Assembly (NCBI GenBank): GCA_038277395.1
Contig: CM076194.1
Span: forward strand, 114,727,417-114,791,416
From: Dryocosmus kuriphilus
Taxonomy: Eukaryota; Arthropoda; Insecta; Hymenoptera; Cynipidae
DNA: 64,000 bases
Reading direction: 5' to 3'
Under the pieces are notes generated by a model that saw only the letters and a list, made by a program, of their open reading frames with translations, was not told the DNA's origin and did no database searches. Positions within the stretch are counted from its first letter, which is position 1. Each line of letters starts with the position of its first letter. A program made the position numbers and the translations under genes. Shown piece after piece: positions 35,165 to 45,196 of the stretch.

Positions 35165-37185
35165 TGTAACGATACGTTACGCCACCAGCCAACGGCCACC
35201 ATTTTTCGCCAGCTTCGTACCCGTCACCGCTCCAGCACGAGCGAGCGAGCTCACCATCCCTCCCACACAGAATGACCAGTGCGCCGGCGCGACCAACGCC
35301 TCGCTTCGTTATAAGCAAGAACGAGACGTGGATCGGGGCACTTCGCTCGGTGCGCCCAGTCGAGCCACATCGACTGGCCTCAGCGAGTAGAGGTTGCACT
35401 GGTTGCTCTGTGAACGGGTTTCCACCGTGGCAGACTTACCGGACGACAACGACGACGACCTGGACGGCACCCTGACCGCCCTTCCCTAACCTCCCATACC
35501 CCTTTTCCTCCCCGAGAGACCGACGTATGCGCCGATGAACGGGTTTCCACCGTGGTCGGCCCATGCGTGACAGGAGACGTGGACTAGGTTCCCCCTAGCC
35601 ACCCGCCTGTTCGGCGACTCACCCCTTACCCCTTTTCCTTCCCGAGAGACCGACGTATGCGCCGATGAACGGGTTTCCACCGTGGTCGGCCCATGCGTGA
35701 CGGGAGACGTGGACTAGGTTCCCCCTAGCCACCCAACTGTTCGGCGACTCACCCCTTACCCCTTTTCCTTCCCGAGAGACCGACGTATGCGCCGATGAAC
35801 GGGTTTCCACCGTGGTCGGCCCATGCGTGACAGGAGACGTGGACTAGGTTCCCCCTAGCCACCCGACTGTTCGGCGACTCACCCCTTACCCCTTTTCCTT
35901 CCCGAGAGACCGACGTATGCGCCGATGAACGGGTTTCCACCGTGGTCGGCCCATGCGTGACGGGAGACGTGGACTAGGTTCCCCCTAGCCACCCGACTGT
36001 TCGGCGACTCACCCCTTACCCCTTTTCCTTCCCGAGACCGACGTATGCACCGATGAACGGGTTTCCACCGTGGTCGGCCCATGCGTGACAGGAGACGTGG
36101 ACTAGGTTCCCCCTAGCCACCCGCCTGTTCGGCGACTCACCCCTTACCCCTTTTCCTTCCCGAGAGACCGACGTATGCACCGATGAACGGGTTTCCACCG
36201 TGGTCGGCCCATGCGTGACAGGAGACGTGGACTAGGTTCCCCCTAGCCATCCGCCTGTTCGGCGACTCACCCCTTACCCCCTTTTCCTTCCCGAGAGACC
36301 GACGTATGCACCGATGAACGGGTTTCCACCGTGGTCGGCCCATGCGTGACAGGAGACGTGGACTAGGTTCCCCCTAGCCACCCGCCTGTTCGGCGACTCA
36401 CCCCTTACCCCTTTTCCTTCCCGAGAGACCGACGTATGCACCGATGAACGGGTTTTCCACCGTGGTCGGCCCATGCGTGACAGGAGACGTGGACTAGGTT
36501 CCCCCTAGCCACCCTCCTGTTCGGCGACTCCACCCGCGACCCCCAGTCCTGACAATAAGGGGGCACTAACGCACGACCGCGCGTACCCACCGCGACCCGA
36601 CCGACGCGCGGCCGTCCGCGAGTACCGTGACCCCCGGGAGCTATCCTCTACCGACCTGCACCGTACCGAGGGGAGAAGCACCCGGGATCATCACAAACGG
36701 TGAAGCCCCGTTACGGGAGACACCGCTCTTACCGTCCCGTGATTTTCATTTGTTCCAGGAACTATACTGGGTCTGGCCGGGCACACGCCCAACCGCGGGT
36801 CGATGCACCCCTTACCGGACGCGTAGACGACGACCGCCTGCGACCAGCCGCCGATCGGCCCACCGACGTACTCCGACACACACATATACCGACCGATTGC
36901 ATTATATTCACTCACACACACCCACACTAGAACCCATGTACTCGCGCGCACGCACCGAACACCCGCACACAAACACATATACTCCACTATACGCACACAC
37001 GCACTCACACACGCAACTTAGAGATGTAATTTTATAGGAGAATATACTTATAGTTTATTTACAGTAACCGCATTCTGTTTTCACTGCTCAACCCCAACCC
37101 CCGCATCCTACCCTGGCTAGACTGAGACATCCGGAGGGGAGGCCTCAGGGGAACCTGAGGTAGGGGAAAATTTAGCAGCGTTACA
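35165..37185 (+). repeat. 5' LTR
   Basis: Begins TGTAACGATACG and ends GCAGCGTTACA directly before the primer-binding site. Three parts: a 350-bp 5' region, a minisatellite (about 35513-36530), and a C-rich region with ACACAC-type tracts and a CCTCAG...CTGAGG hairpin near the 3' end. At 2 kb it is unusually long. Confidence 0.93.
35513..36530. repeat. 130-bp minisatellite inside the 5' LTR, eight units
   Basis: Units begin CGAGAGACCGACGTATG at about 35513, 35643, 35773, 35903, 36032, 36162, 36292 and 36422. Each contains GAACGGGTTTCCACCGTGG, CCCATGCGTGAC and TTCCCCCTAGCCA. The first four have GCGCCGATG, the last four GCACCGATG. The fifth unit lacks GA in the opening word. An incomplete unit core (GAACGGGTTTCCACCGTGG) precedes the array at 35414. 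Confidence 0.95.
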
Positions 37186-37202
37186 TGGCGCCCGAACAGG
37201 GA
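37186..37202 (+). other. Primer-binding site, tRNA-Lys type
   Basis: TGGCGCCCGAACAGGGA directly follows the LTR end. This is the well-known complement of the 3' end of tRNA-Lys(UUU) used by several retroelements. Confidence 0.9.
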
Positions 37203-37514
37203 CCGTTTTTGTTAAAATCGACGTTACCAGAATACCGAGAGTAGGGGTTTCCCCCTTCTACCACCGTAACGACTCACCCGAACCGGCGCATCGAAAACCG
37301 AATAAAAGTGTAAGCCAACGGGGCAACGCGACCCCCACCATAAAGCTCTGCGCACTCCCCACCAGGGGACACGCGGCGCACTCCGAACTGCGCATAGGCT
37401 GTAGGACCAAAAGTAGTATAAATTAGGGAACAGCGAACTCAAACGGGAAGTCTTAACGGATCCAGTCCAGAGTCAAGACACGCATTCCTGACCTAGCACC
37501 GCCACCGAACGAAC

Positions 37515-38561
37515 ATGAGAGTCTCATGGATTTATAAATTGCGACGAGAGGAGTTGGAGAACGAGCTGAAGAGGCACCAAGTCGACCACGAAGGGGCACT
37601 GGCAGTGCTGAGACAACGGCTGGTGATTCTGGCGAAGAACCACCCGGAGCTCTTCGAGGACAGACCTGAGGACGCTCCCGACTACAAAGAAGACCTAGAC
37701 CGCACGAATGATCTAGAGATGATGGAGGCAGAACTGAATAGACTCCGCCAAAGTCAGACAATGACCTCGTCACCACGTACAGGACGAGGGGAAGACATCC
37801 CAAGGGAACAAGAGGAACCGGCACCCAGATCCAATGCAATACTGGACCAGATGAGGAAGTGGAACTGCCACTTCGACGGCAAGAACGTCTATGGGTTCCT
37901 GGAGAGACTAAGCGAGTTGCAGAAGGCCTACCAGTACTCCGACGCACAGATCCTGAGGGGTTTTCCCGAACTGCTCAAAGGCGAAGCGCAATTATGGTAC
38001 CGCAACTGCGCAGCCGATATAACCTCACTACCTGAACTGGAGCAGAACCTACGACGTTTCCACTTACCTCCCAGCGAGCTGAGACAACTGGAACAACAAA
38101 TCTACAGTCGTCGCCAGGAAACCCGAGAGGACTTCCGGACTTTTGTGACCTCTCTACTCACCCTCATCCGAAGGCGGGGGGGATTCACCCACGAACGAAT
38201 CCTGGAGACCCTGTACTGCAACATGAAGCCGGAACTACGGCTCTACATCCGCCCAACCGAGTTAACCACCCCTGACGACCTGATCCAGCGGGTGGAAGAA
38301 ATCACCGAAACCCAACTACAAATGACGAAAGAAAGCCGAGGGGACCCGAAACCAAAACAGACGAGACAGCCCGCCTGCGCCGTCGAACCCGAATACGTGC
38401 GAAGTGAGGCCTGCTGGCGCTGCAAACAGAGGGGCCACTCACGGATGATGTGCCGAAACGCAGCTCGGAAGTTTTGCTCATGGTGTGGTCAGGACGATGT
38501 CCTGTCCCGAGACTGCAACTGCGAAAGACCGGGTAACGAACAACGGGCCGGGCCGAACTAG
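37515..38561 (+). CDS. gag: Gag polyprotein of the LTR retrotransposon
   Basis: Capsid/nucleocapsid protein that packages element RNA into virus-like particles; 348 residues, uninterrupted. Residues 1-50 contain a helical leucine-rich segment resembling a SAP-like fold (LRREELENELKRH...LRQRLV). A negatively charged linker follows, then a retrotransposon-gag capsid region at about 110-260 (WNCHFDGKNVYGFLERL, LKGEAQLWYRN, ETREDFRTFV). A nucleocapsid zinc knuckle CWRCKQRGHSRMMC (CX2CX4HX4C) lies near 300, with a second, incomplete CSWC...C cluster after it. The ATG at 37515 is the first in this frame after the ~310-base leader. The frame ends at TAG 38559-38561, overlapping the protease frame by about 25 bases. 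Confidence 0.9.
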   Translation: MRVSWIYKLRREELENELKRHQVDHEGALAVLRQRLVILAKNHPELFEDRPEDAPDYKEDLDRTNDLEMMEAELNRLRQSQTMTSSPRTGRGEDIPREQEEPAPRSNAILDQMRKWNCHFDGKNVYGFLERLSELQKAYQYSDAQILRGFPELLKGEAQLWYRNCAADITSLPELEQNLRRFHLPPSELRQLEQQIYSRRQETREDFRTFVTSLLTLIRRRGGFTHERILETLYCNMKPELRLYIRPTELTTPDDLIQRVEEITETQLQMTKESRGDPKPKQTRQPACAVEPEYVRSEACWRCKQRGHSRMMCRNAARKFCSWCGQDDVLSRDCNCERPGNEQRAGPN

Positions 38562-39307
38562 ACGTGAACCCGGCCCAAACACAGAACGATGACCACGAAC
38601 CAAGGGCTTTCGTCCCAGTACGAATCGGGAAACATACTGTCAACGCCCTCGTCGACCCCGGATCTGTCTGTTCGTATGTCAACGCAAGAACCGCCAGACT
38701 ATGCACCGACCAAGGCTGGAGAAGGAAGCGGAACGATAGTGTGGCTATCATGGCGGATGGCACGAAATCATCCCTGGGCGACCGTCTCCTCGATCGTATG
38801 CTGATAAACAACAGACAGGTACGAGCCGAGGTATCCAGCATGCCGTACCTGAAGCACGGTGTCCTTCTCGGAGTGGATTCCCTAAGCCAAGCAGACCTCG
38901 AGATGACCCTTAATGGTATTAAGATCTTCCCCCTACCTACACCGAGGGGCAGCGAGACCAACACCATCGACGACTGCGACGTCAACCCCCGAACCAGTCG
39001 TGTCACCAAGACTGGGACTGAAGGCGCCACAAACCCCGGACTCAGCCACGCCACCAGCACCATCCACGCCGCCACCAACAGCCCACAGTCAGACGCCGGC
39101 AGCTGGGACAGTCGACGTGACCCTGCCATGCGGAATGAAGGTCCAAATCCCGGAGGGCCGAACCCGCCACCGGATGACGGTCGACGGGAAGAAACTCACC
39201 CTGCGATGCCGACCCAACGGAACCTGGAAAGCGTTCGACTGAATCCGACTGTGAGTAGAGTCAAATTTACAATAGGGCCTAGTTTCTTTTTTTTTTTCAA
39301 ATTGTAA
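38537..39307 (+). CDS. Retropepsin-like protease frame (-1 relative to gag)
   Basis: Aspartic protease that would mature Gag. The frame is open from 38537, after a TAA at 38534, and overlaps the end of gag in the -1 frame, so expression probably needs ribosomal frameshifting; no canonical slippery heptamer is seen. The catalytic motif reads ALVDPGS rather than the usual D-T/S-G, and the flap-distal motif VLLGVDSL fits the family. The protease-like part ends about 39230. A different frame (38913-39242) stays open with a plausible C-terminal segment (VDGKKLTLRC...WKAFD), suggesting a further frame change or that the end of the protein lies there. There is no reverse transcriptase downstream. 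GTG at 38564 is the first start-like codon, but initiation is unlikely. Confidence 0.75.
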   Translation, partial: RTTGRAELDVNPAQTQNDDHEPRAFVPVRIGKHTVNALVDPGSVCSYVNARTARLCTDQGWRRKRNDSVAIMADGTKSSLGDRLLDRMLINNRQVRAEVSSMPYLKHGVLLGVDSLSQADLEMTLNGIKIFPLPTPRGSETNTIDDCDVNPRTSRVTKTGTEGATNPGLSHATSTIHAATNSPQSDAGSWDSRRDPAMRNEGPNPGGPNPPPDDGRREETHPAMPTQRNLESVRLNPTVSRVKFTIGPSFFFFFKL

Positions 39308-39320
39308 AGTTTCACTCTCC

Positions 39321-39335
39321 CAAAGGGGGGGGTGA
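39321..39335 (+). other. Polypurine tract
   Basis: CAAAGGGGGGGGTGA immediately precedes TGTAAC of the 3' LTR, the expected place for plus-strand priming. Confidence 0.85.
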
Positions 39336-41356
39336 TGTAACGATACGTTACGCCACCAGCCAACGGCCACCATTTTTCGCCAGCTTCGTACCCGTCACCG
39401 CTCCAGCACGAGCGAGCGAGCTCACCATCCCTCCCACACAGAATGACCAGTGCGCCGGCGCGACCAACGCCTCGCTTCGTTATAAGCAAGAACGAGACGT
39501 GGATCGGGGCACTTCGCTCGGTGCGCCCAGTCGAGCCACATCGACTGGCCTCAGCGAGTAGAGGTTGCACTGGTTGCTCTGTGAACGGGTTTCCACCGTG
39601 GCAGACTTACCGGACGACAACGACGACGACCTGGACGGCACCCTGACCGCCCTTCCCTAACCTCCCATACCCCTTTTCCTCCCCGAGAGACCGACGTATG
39701 CGCCGATGAACGGGTTTCCACCGTGGTCGGCCCATGCGTGACAGGAGACGTGGACTAGGTTCCCCCTAGCCACCCGCCTGTTCGGCGACTCACCCCTTAC
39801 CCCTTTTCCTTCCCGAGAGACCGACGTATGCGCCGATGAACGGGTTTCCACCGTGGTCGGCCCATGCGTGACGGGAGACGTGGACTAGGTTCCCCCTAGC
39901 CACCCGACTGTTCGGCGACTCACCCCTTACCCCTTTTCCTTCCCGAGAGACCGACGTATGCGCCGATGAACGGGTTTCCACCGTGGTCGGCCCATGCGTG
40001 ACAGGAGACGTGGACTAGGTTCCCCCTAGCCACCCGACTGTTCGGCGACTCACCCCTTACCCCTTTTCCTTCCCGAGAGACCGACGTATGCGCCGATGAA
40101 CGGGTTTCCACCGTGGTCGGCCCATGCGTGACGGGAGACGTGGACTAGGTTCCCCCTAGCCACCCGACTGTTCGGCGACTCACCCCTTACCCCTTTTCCT
40201 TCCCGAGACCGACGTATGCACCGATGAACGGGTTTCCACCGTGGTCGGCCCATGCGTGACAGGAGACGTGGACTAGGTTCCCCCTAGCCACCCGCCTGTT
40301 CGGCGACTCACCCCTTACCCCTTTTCCTTCCCGAGAGACCGACGTATGCACCGATGAACGGGTTTCCACCGTGGTCGGCCCATGCGTGACAGGAGACGTG
40401 GACTAGGTTCCCCCTAGCCATCCGCCTGTTCGGCGACTCACCCCTTACCCCTTTTCCTTCCCGAGAGACCGACGTATGCACCGATGAACGGGTTTCCACC
40501 GTGGTCGGCCCATGCGTGACAGGAGACGTGGACTAGGTTCCCCCTAGCCACCCGCCTGTTCGGCGACTCACCCCTTACCCCTTTTCCTTCCCGAGAGACC
40601 GACGTATGCACCGATGAACGGGTTTCCACCGTGGTCGGCCCATGCGTGACAGGAGACGTGGACTAGGTTCCCCCTAGCCACCCTCCTGTTCGGCGACTCC
40701 ACCCGCGACCCCCAGTCCTGACAATAAGGGGGCACTAACGCACGACCGCGCGTACCCACCGCGACCCGACCGACGCGCGGCCGTCCGCGAGTACCGTGAC
40801 CCCCGGGAGCTATCCTCTACCGACCTGCACCGTACCGAGGGGAGAAGCACCCGGGATCATCACAAACGGTGAAGCCCCGTTACGGGAGACACCGCTCTTA
40901 CCGTCCCGTGATTTTCATTTGTTCCAGGAACTATACTGGGTCTGGCCGGGCACACGCCCAACCGCGGGTCGATGCACCCCTTACCGGACGCGTAGACGAC
41001 GACCGCCTGCGACCAGCCGCCGATCGGCCCACCGACGTACTCCGACACACACATATACCGACACCGATTGCATTATATTCACTCACACACACCCACACTA
41101 GAACCCATGTACTCGCGCGCACGCACCGAACACCCGCACACAAACACATATACTCCACTATACGCACACACGCACTCACACACGCAACTTAGAGATGTAA
41201 TTTTATAGGAGAATATACTTATAGTTTATTTACAGTAACCGCATTCTGTTTTCACTGCTCAACCCCAACCCCCGCATCCTACCCTGGCTAGACTGAGACA
41301 TCCGGAGGGGAGGCCTCAGGGGAACCTGAGGTAGGGGAAAATTTAGCAGCGTTACA
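39336..41356 (+). repeat. 3' LTR
   Basis: Near-identical to the 5' LTR, including the eight-unit 130-bp minisatellite (about 39684-40700) with the same order of unit variants. Differences seen include a G/A change in the second unit (GACTG against AACTG flank), loss of single C and T insertions present in the 5' copy near 36280 and 36454, and an AC insertion near 41062. Followed by the duplicated AACT. Confidence 0.93.
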
Positions 41357-41856
41357 AACTCTTTCATTGCAAAATATTCCAATACATATTTCTGCTTTCA
41401 GTGCGCCTGCCTATTGACAATGGTAATTTTTTAAAACTATTTGACAAGCTATGTTATTTAAACTGCTATTTACTGATATTAAAGTTCTATTATTCATTTC
41501 CATAGATATCACTGTTTTCTAGTTTCAATTTGCTGTCGGAAAGTACTAGTTTTTCCAACTCTCCAATGGTAATTAATAATTTTTGAATATATTCATAATT
41601 GATATGAAACAAAGTATACGTTCGTATTGCTGTGGTAATTAATAATATTTTTTTCACTATATTTCAGTTTTCCATCGAACTTTTGTAAAGAAAAATATTA
41701 TATTACCAAATTTTAATGAATGATAGCTTATTTACTCAGAAAAAAGGTTCTTCACAATTTCACCTAATCTTATTTTGGAAAGTAAATTCAGTTCTTCAAT
41801 GACTGAAATCATAAGAAAATAAGTTCTCGAAACAAGCAAAAATTATGGAAGAATAA

Positions 41857-42845
41857 CACAGGCCGACCAAATTTGACCAACCCTCAGAACCAGAAGAACC
41901 AGACTATATTTTTCCGAAAGCTTTCGATGCGCTGAATACGAATCTGGCCTCAGAATTGCTCTATCACGTCAGGTTTTCGAAATATCCTAACCTAAAGGTG
42001 CGAAAAACGCGCTTTTGAGCTACCTTTGAGGTTATGTAGTATCTCAAATAAATTTTTTCACAAAAAACTACAAACAGGCGATTAAAGTATAACTCTTGTC
42101 CTTTCAAATGGTGTTGAGTTTGCTCAAATATCTTTTTTTCTTCTTCAAGATATTCAACTTTGAAATTTCTGAATTTCGCCAATCCGTAATCTACAAGCCC
42201 ATAAAGTCCAGACACCAACCCACAAACCTACAAAACCCAACCCACAAAACCCAAATCCACAAACTCTAATCCCACAACCGATAAAGCCCAAACCTACAAT
42301 CTACAAATCCCAAACCTACAAACCCTAAACCCACAACCTATAAACATCAAACGTACAATCTGCAAATTCCAAGCCCATACCCACAAGCACAAGTTGGGGT
42401 TTGGGATGTGTGGGCTTGGGATTTGTGGATTGCAGGTTTGCAGTTTATCGATTGTGGGATTAGGGTTTGTGGGTTTGGGTTTTGTAGGTTTATGGGTTGC
42501 TGTCTGGACTTTATGGGCTTATATATTGCGGATTTGAGAAATTCAAAAGTTTCAAAGTTGAATATCTTAAAGAAAAAAAAAAGATATTTGACGAAACTCA
42601 GCAGGATTTGAAAGGACAAGAGTTGTAATTTAATCTCCTGTTTGTAGCTTTTGTGAAAAAATTTATTTGCGATGCTACATAACCTCAAAAGTAGCTCAGA
42701 AGCGCGTTTTTTCGCACATTTAGGTTAGGATATCTAGAAAATCTGACGTGATAGAGCAATTCTGAGGCCAAATTCGTGTTCAGCGCATCGAAAACCTTCG
42801 TAAAAGTATAGTCTGGTTTCTGGGTCTGAAATTTGTCGACCTGTG
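41857..42845. mobile_element. 989-bp palindromic foldback element with 3-bp TAA duplication
   Basis: The ends are CACAGGCCGACCAAATTT and, inverted, CACAGGTCGACAAATTT; TAA flanks both sides (41854-41856 and 42846-42848). The arms run some 450 bp each with matching blocks (TTTTCGATGCGCTGAA, AGAATTGCTCTATCACGTCAG, CGCGCTT, GACAAGAGTT, AATATCTT). Towards the centre both arms become arrays of 10-14-bp words such as AACCCACAAACCTACAAA, with AAACCCTAAACCC. No transposase. A 3-bp TWA duplication is typical of PIF/Harbinger, but the tips are not diagnostic. Confidence 0.82.
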
Positions 42846-42869
42846 TAATCATCAAAGGATAGTCTTAAA

Positions 42870-43490
42870 TACATTTAGAGATATTTTTAAGATGAACGAC
42901 TTTTTTCTTAACATTCTTTTCGTATCTCGTATAGTTTGTCGGGAAAATTAAATTATTATAATTTTTCTTCTAAATATTTTTTTTCGCATCTCGAATAGTT
43001 TCGCCGAAAAACTGAATTCTTGACTTATAATAACATTTTCCACGATTGAAACAAAAACTGTATGTATTGTATAAGGAAAATTTGTAGATCTTTTTGAAAT
43101 AAACAACTTTGTTTCTTAACATTTTTTTCGTATCTTCCATAGTTTGGCGAGAAAATTTAATTCTGGATTTTTATTAAAAATATTGTTCATGATTAAGACG
43201 AAAAATATGCATCTTGTGAAAAATGTTATGAAGCAAATTTGTAGATCTTTTTGAGACAAACAACTTTGCTTCTTACCATTTTTTTCGTGTCTCGCATAGT
43301 TTTGACGGAAAATTGAGTGTTTGATTTTTTTAAAAGTATTTTTGATAGATAAAACCAGAAATATTGGTTAAAAAATGCTGGTTAACGAACTCGTCCTTTT
43401 CTTTTAAGACCTTAAAAAAATGTACCAAAGCGCAATCCAATTCGATCAGTCTTTCGAAAGTTATTCGGTATACAGACGACCATGTCGTCA
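42870..43490 (-). repeat. Helentron-like family fragment
   Basis: Carries four degenerate tandem units with TTTGTAGATCTTTTTGA and TATCTCGCATAGTTT words, then the segment that in full copies precedes the trinucleotide tract (AACGAACTCGTCC...TTCGAAAGTTAT). The 5' part of the element is missing; instead an acidic coding exon begins at about 43490. The 3' hairpin end is not present. Confidence 0.6.
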
Positions 43491-43822
43491 ACGATAACAA
43501 CGACTTCTGTTTCCTCTTCCATTTCTTCCTCAACGTCAACAATGTCTTCAAAGTCCCCTTCATCTGGGCTGTAAAAATCGTCTTCGTCGTCAACATCCGA
43601 TTCAAAATCTGTTGGGGCATTTACTGGAGAACTGGCATTTTGTCCAGAATCTTCAATTTCATTCGTAGAATCATTGTTGGTTATTTCATATGGCACAACC
43701 TCATGTGGCGAGCCCAGTTCGCTTGTTGTACCATGATTGGCAAGAAAAAAAATCGAATGAGTTGATGCTGCGGTACTATCATTTTCGTCCGTGAACCGTG
43801 ATTTCGTCTCCTGAAGTTGAAT
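43412..43822 (-). pseudogene. Acidic coding exon joined to a Helentron-like fragment
   Basis: On the minus strand a frame is open from an acceptor-like TTTTTCGTCAG at 43823-43833 for about 135 codons. It is rich in Asp/Glu/Ser, with blocks FESDVDDEDDFYSPDEGDF and VDVEEEMEEETEVVV, and ends inside the transposon-derived segment (KTDRIGLRFGTFF). The acidic, low-complexity composition fits the disordered N-terminal region of a nuclear or transposase protein, but no family is recognised. The junction with transposon sequence lies at the position of the trinucleotide tract in other copies. It may be a captured or truncated exon. Confidence 0.4.
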
Positions 43823-43890
43823 CTGACGAAAAATCTAAACATAGATTTTCGAGTAATGAAAAATGAATTATATAAAAAATAAATCAACAA

Positions 43891-45196
43891 TTGTAATTTT
43901 TTTTAATGGTTTTTAATTGTTTTTTTAAAAGATGGTTTACATATAATTAAAAAATATTTTATTTTTTTGAGATGTTCTGTATACTTTATAAGATACTTTA
44001 AATTTTTATATATTTTTAGGATATTTAACAATAAGGAGATTTTTGACATTATGATTACAGGTTTTTTATAAGAAGATAATCACGAAAAAGGAGGTTGTGG
44101 TTTACAAAGAAGTAATAAAACAAGTATGTAATCATAGGTGTACATGTATTTTCTAAACAATTTAAAATTCTTTCTCATTTTCAATGTAGTTTGTGTCACA
44201 ATTTGAATCATCTACGCACACGTTTAACCTTTTAATTTTCTTTTCCTCTCATCTGATTCGATATTTGCTTTAAAGTTCAAATTCTTGCTTAACAATTCGA
44301 ACCTTTTTCAACGAGCATGCCTGACTTGCTGCGTTACCTTTAAATATATGTTAGTTTGGGTACATTCGATATCAACCAGTTTTTCGACACGCTTCCTTGC
44401 AAGTTCCTGTTGGGCAAAACCTAGACTGAAATTCAATAAGGAAAACTAGATATGGACTTGATAGCCGGAGTTGAGTTATAACTAGCTAGGGATTCAAAGG
44501 GAAAAACTAGATGTGAAATAGTTAGCCAGAGTCGAGTTACAACTAGTTCAGTTTTACAGATTGAGTCCTAGGTGGGACTTGGTTAGTTTCTCCCTTCTCG
44601 TTCTTCCCTAACTAAACCTGGTTAATTCCTCACCAGAAATAGGAAAAAACCAGACCAATTTCTACTAGAGCAGAGACCATCATAAACCTGGTCAGTTTCC
44701 ACATAAAACTAATACCTTCTTATTGAGATGAGATCTGACTCGAGTCAGATGAAGAAAATCATTTTTCAGATAAATAATTTCTGTATGTTTTCAATTGTTA
44801 AAAAATGAAAGTCATTGAGGATGCAAAAGCCAAACTTAAGTATTTAATAAATTCAATAAATTAGCTTATTCTATATAGTTTTGGATGATTTTAATTTACA
44901 GAAAATTTCCGGAAAGTTTTTTAATTTGTCTGGGAAAAGTTGGGAATTTTCAATCGAGCTGCTGTGAATTTGAGAGCGCTCACTCGGGGAACACAGGCGA
45001 GAAGCGTACAAATATAACTTTTCTAAAACAAGTAAATACAATAGTCATAAATATGTATTCAGTGATTATAATGCATTTTATGGAATAATTTCTATCTGAC
45101 TCTTTGTGCACACGGAATAACATTATTCCTCTACCGTACCTGATGGATAGTCACTCTGAGTCAGCCAAAGCGTCGCATCATTCTATTCTGTTTCTA
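43891..45196. other. Intergenic DNA with small repeats
   Basis: Two ~60-bp tandem units (44440 and 44500; GGAAAACTAGAT...GAGTT..AACTAG) and a lone piece of the 5' end of the Helentron-like family (44699-44733, CACATAAAACTAATACCTTC on the plus strand). No gene recognised. Confidence 0.45.

Larger units (their letters stand above)
35165..41356 (+). mobile_element. Gag-protease-only LTR retrotransposon with giant LTRs
   Basis: Two LTRs of 2021 bp each (35165-37185 and 39336-41356), both starting TGTAAC and ending GTTACA, flanked by the 4-bp duplication AACT (35161-35164 and 41357-41360). Between them lie a primer-binding site, gag, a retropepsin-like protease and a polypurine tract in only 2150 bp. 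Reverse transcriptase, RNase H and integrase are absent, so it must depend on proteins from a relative. Gag with a CCHC knuckle, protease and the 4-bp duplication fit Ty3/gypsy. The LTRs differ by only a few small indels and substitutions, indicating recent insertion. Confidence 0.92.

Noticed and set aside
35486..36590. Series of 60-68-codon minus-strand frames (METRSS-type) in the LTR
   Set aside because: They are translations of the 130-bp minisatellite, whose unit length is not a multiple of three; overlapping identical frames recur in every unit and in both LTRs.
37453..39129. Long minus-strand frames of 164 and 275 codons opposite gag and protease
   Set aside because: They lie antisense to a well-supported gag/protease pair and follow from its GC-rich codon use; no domain is visible.
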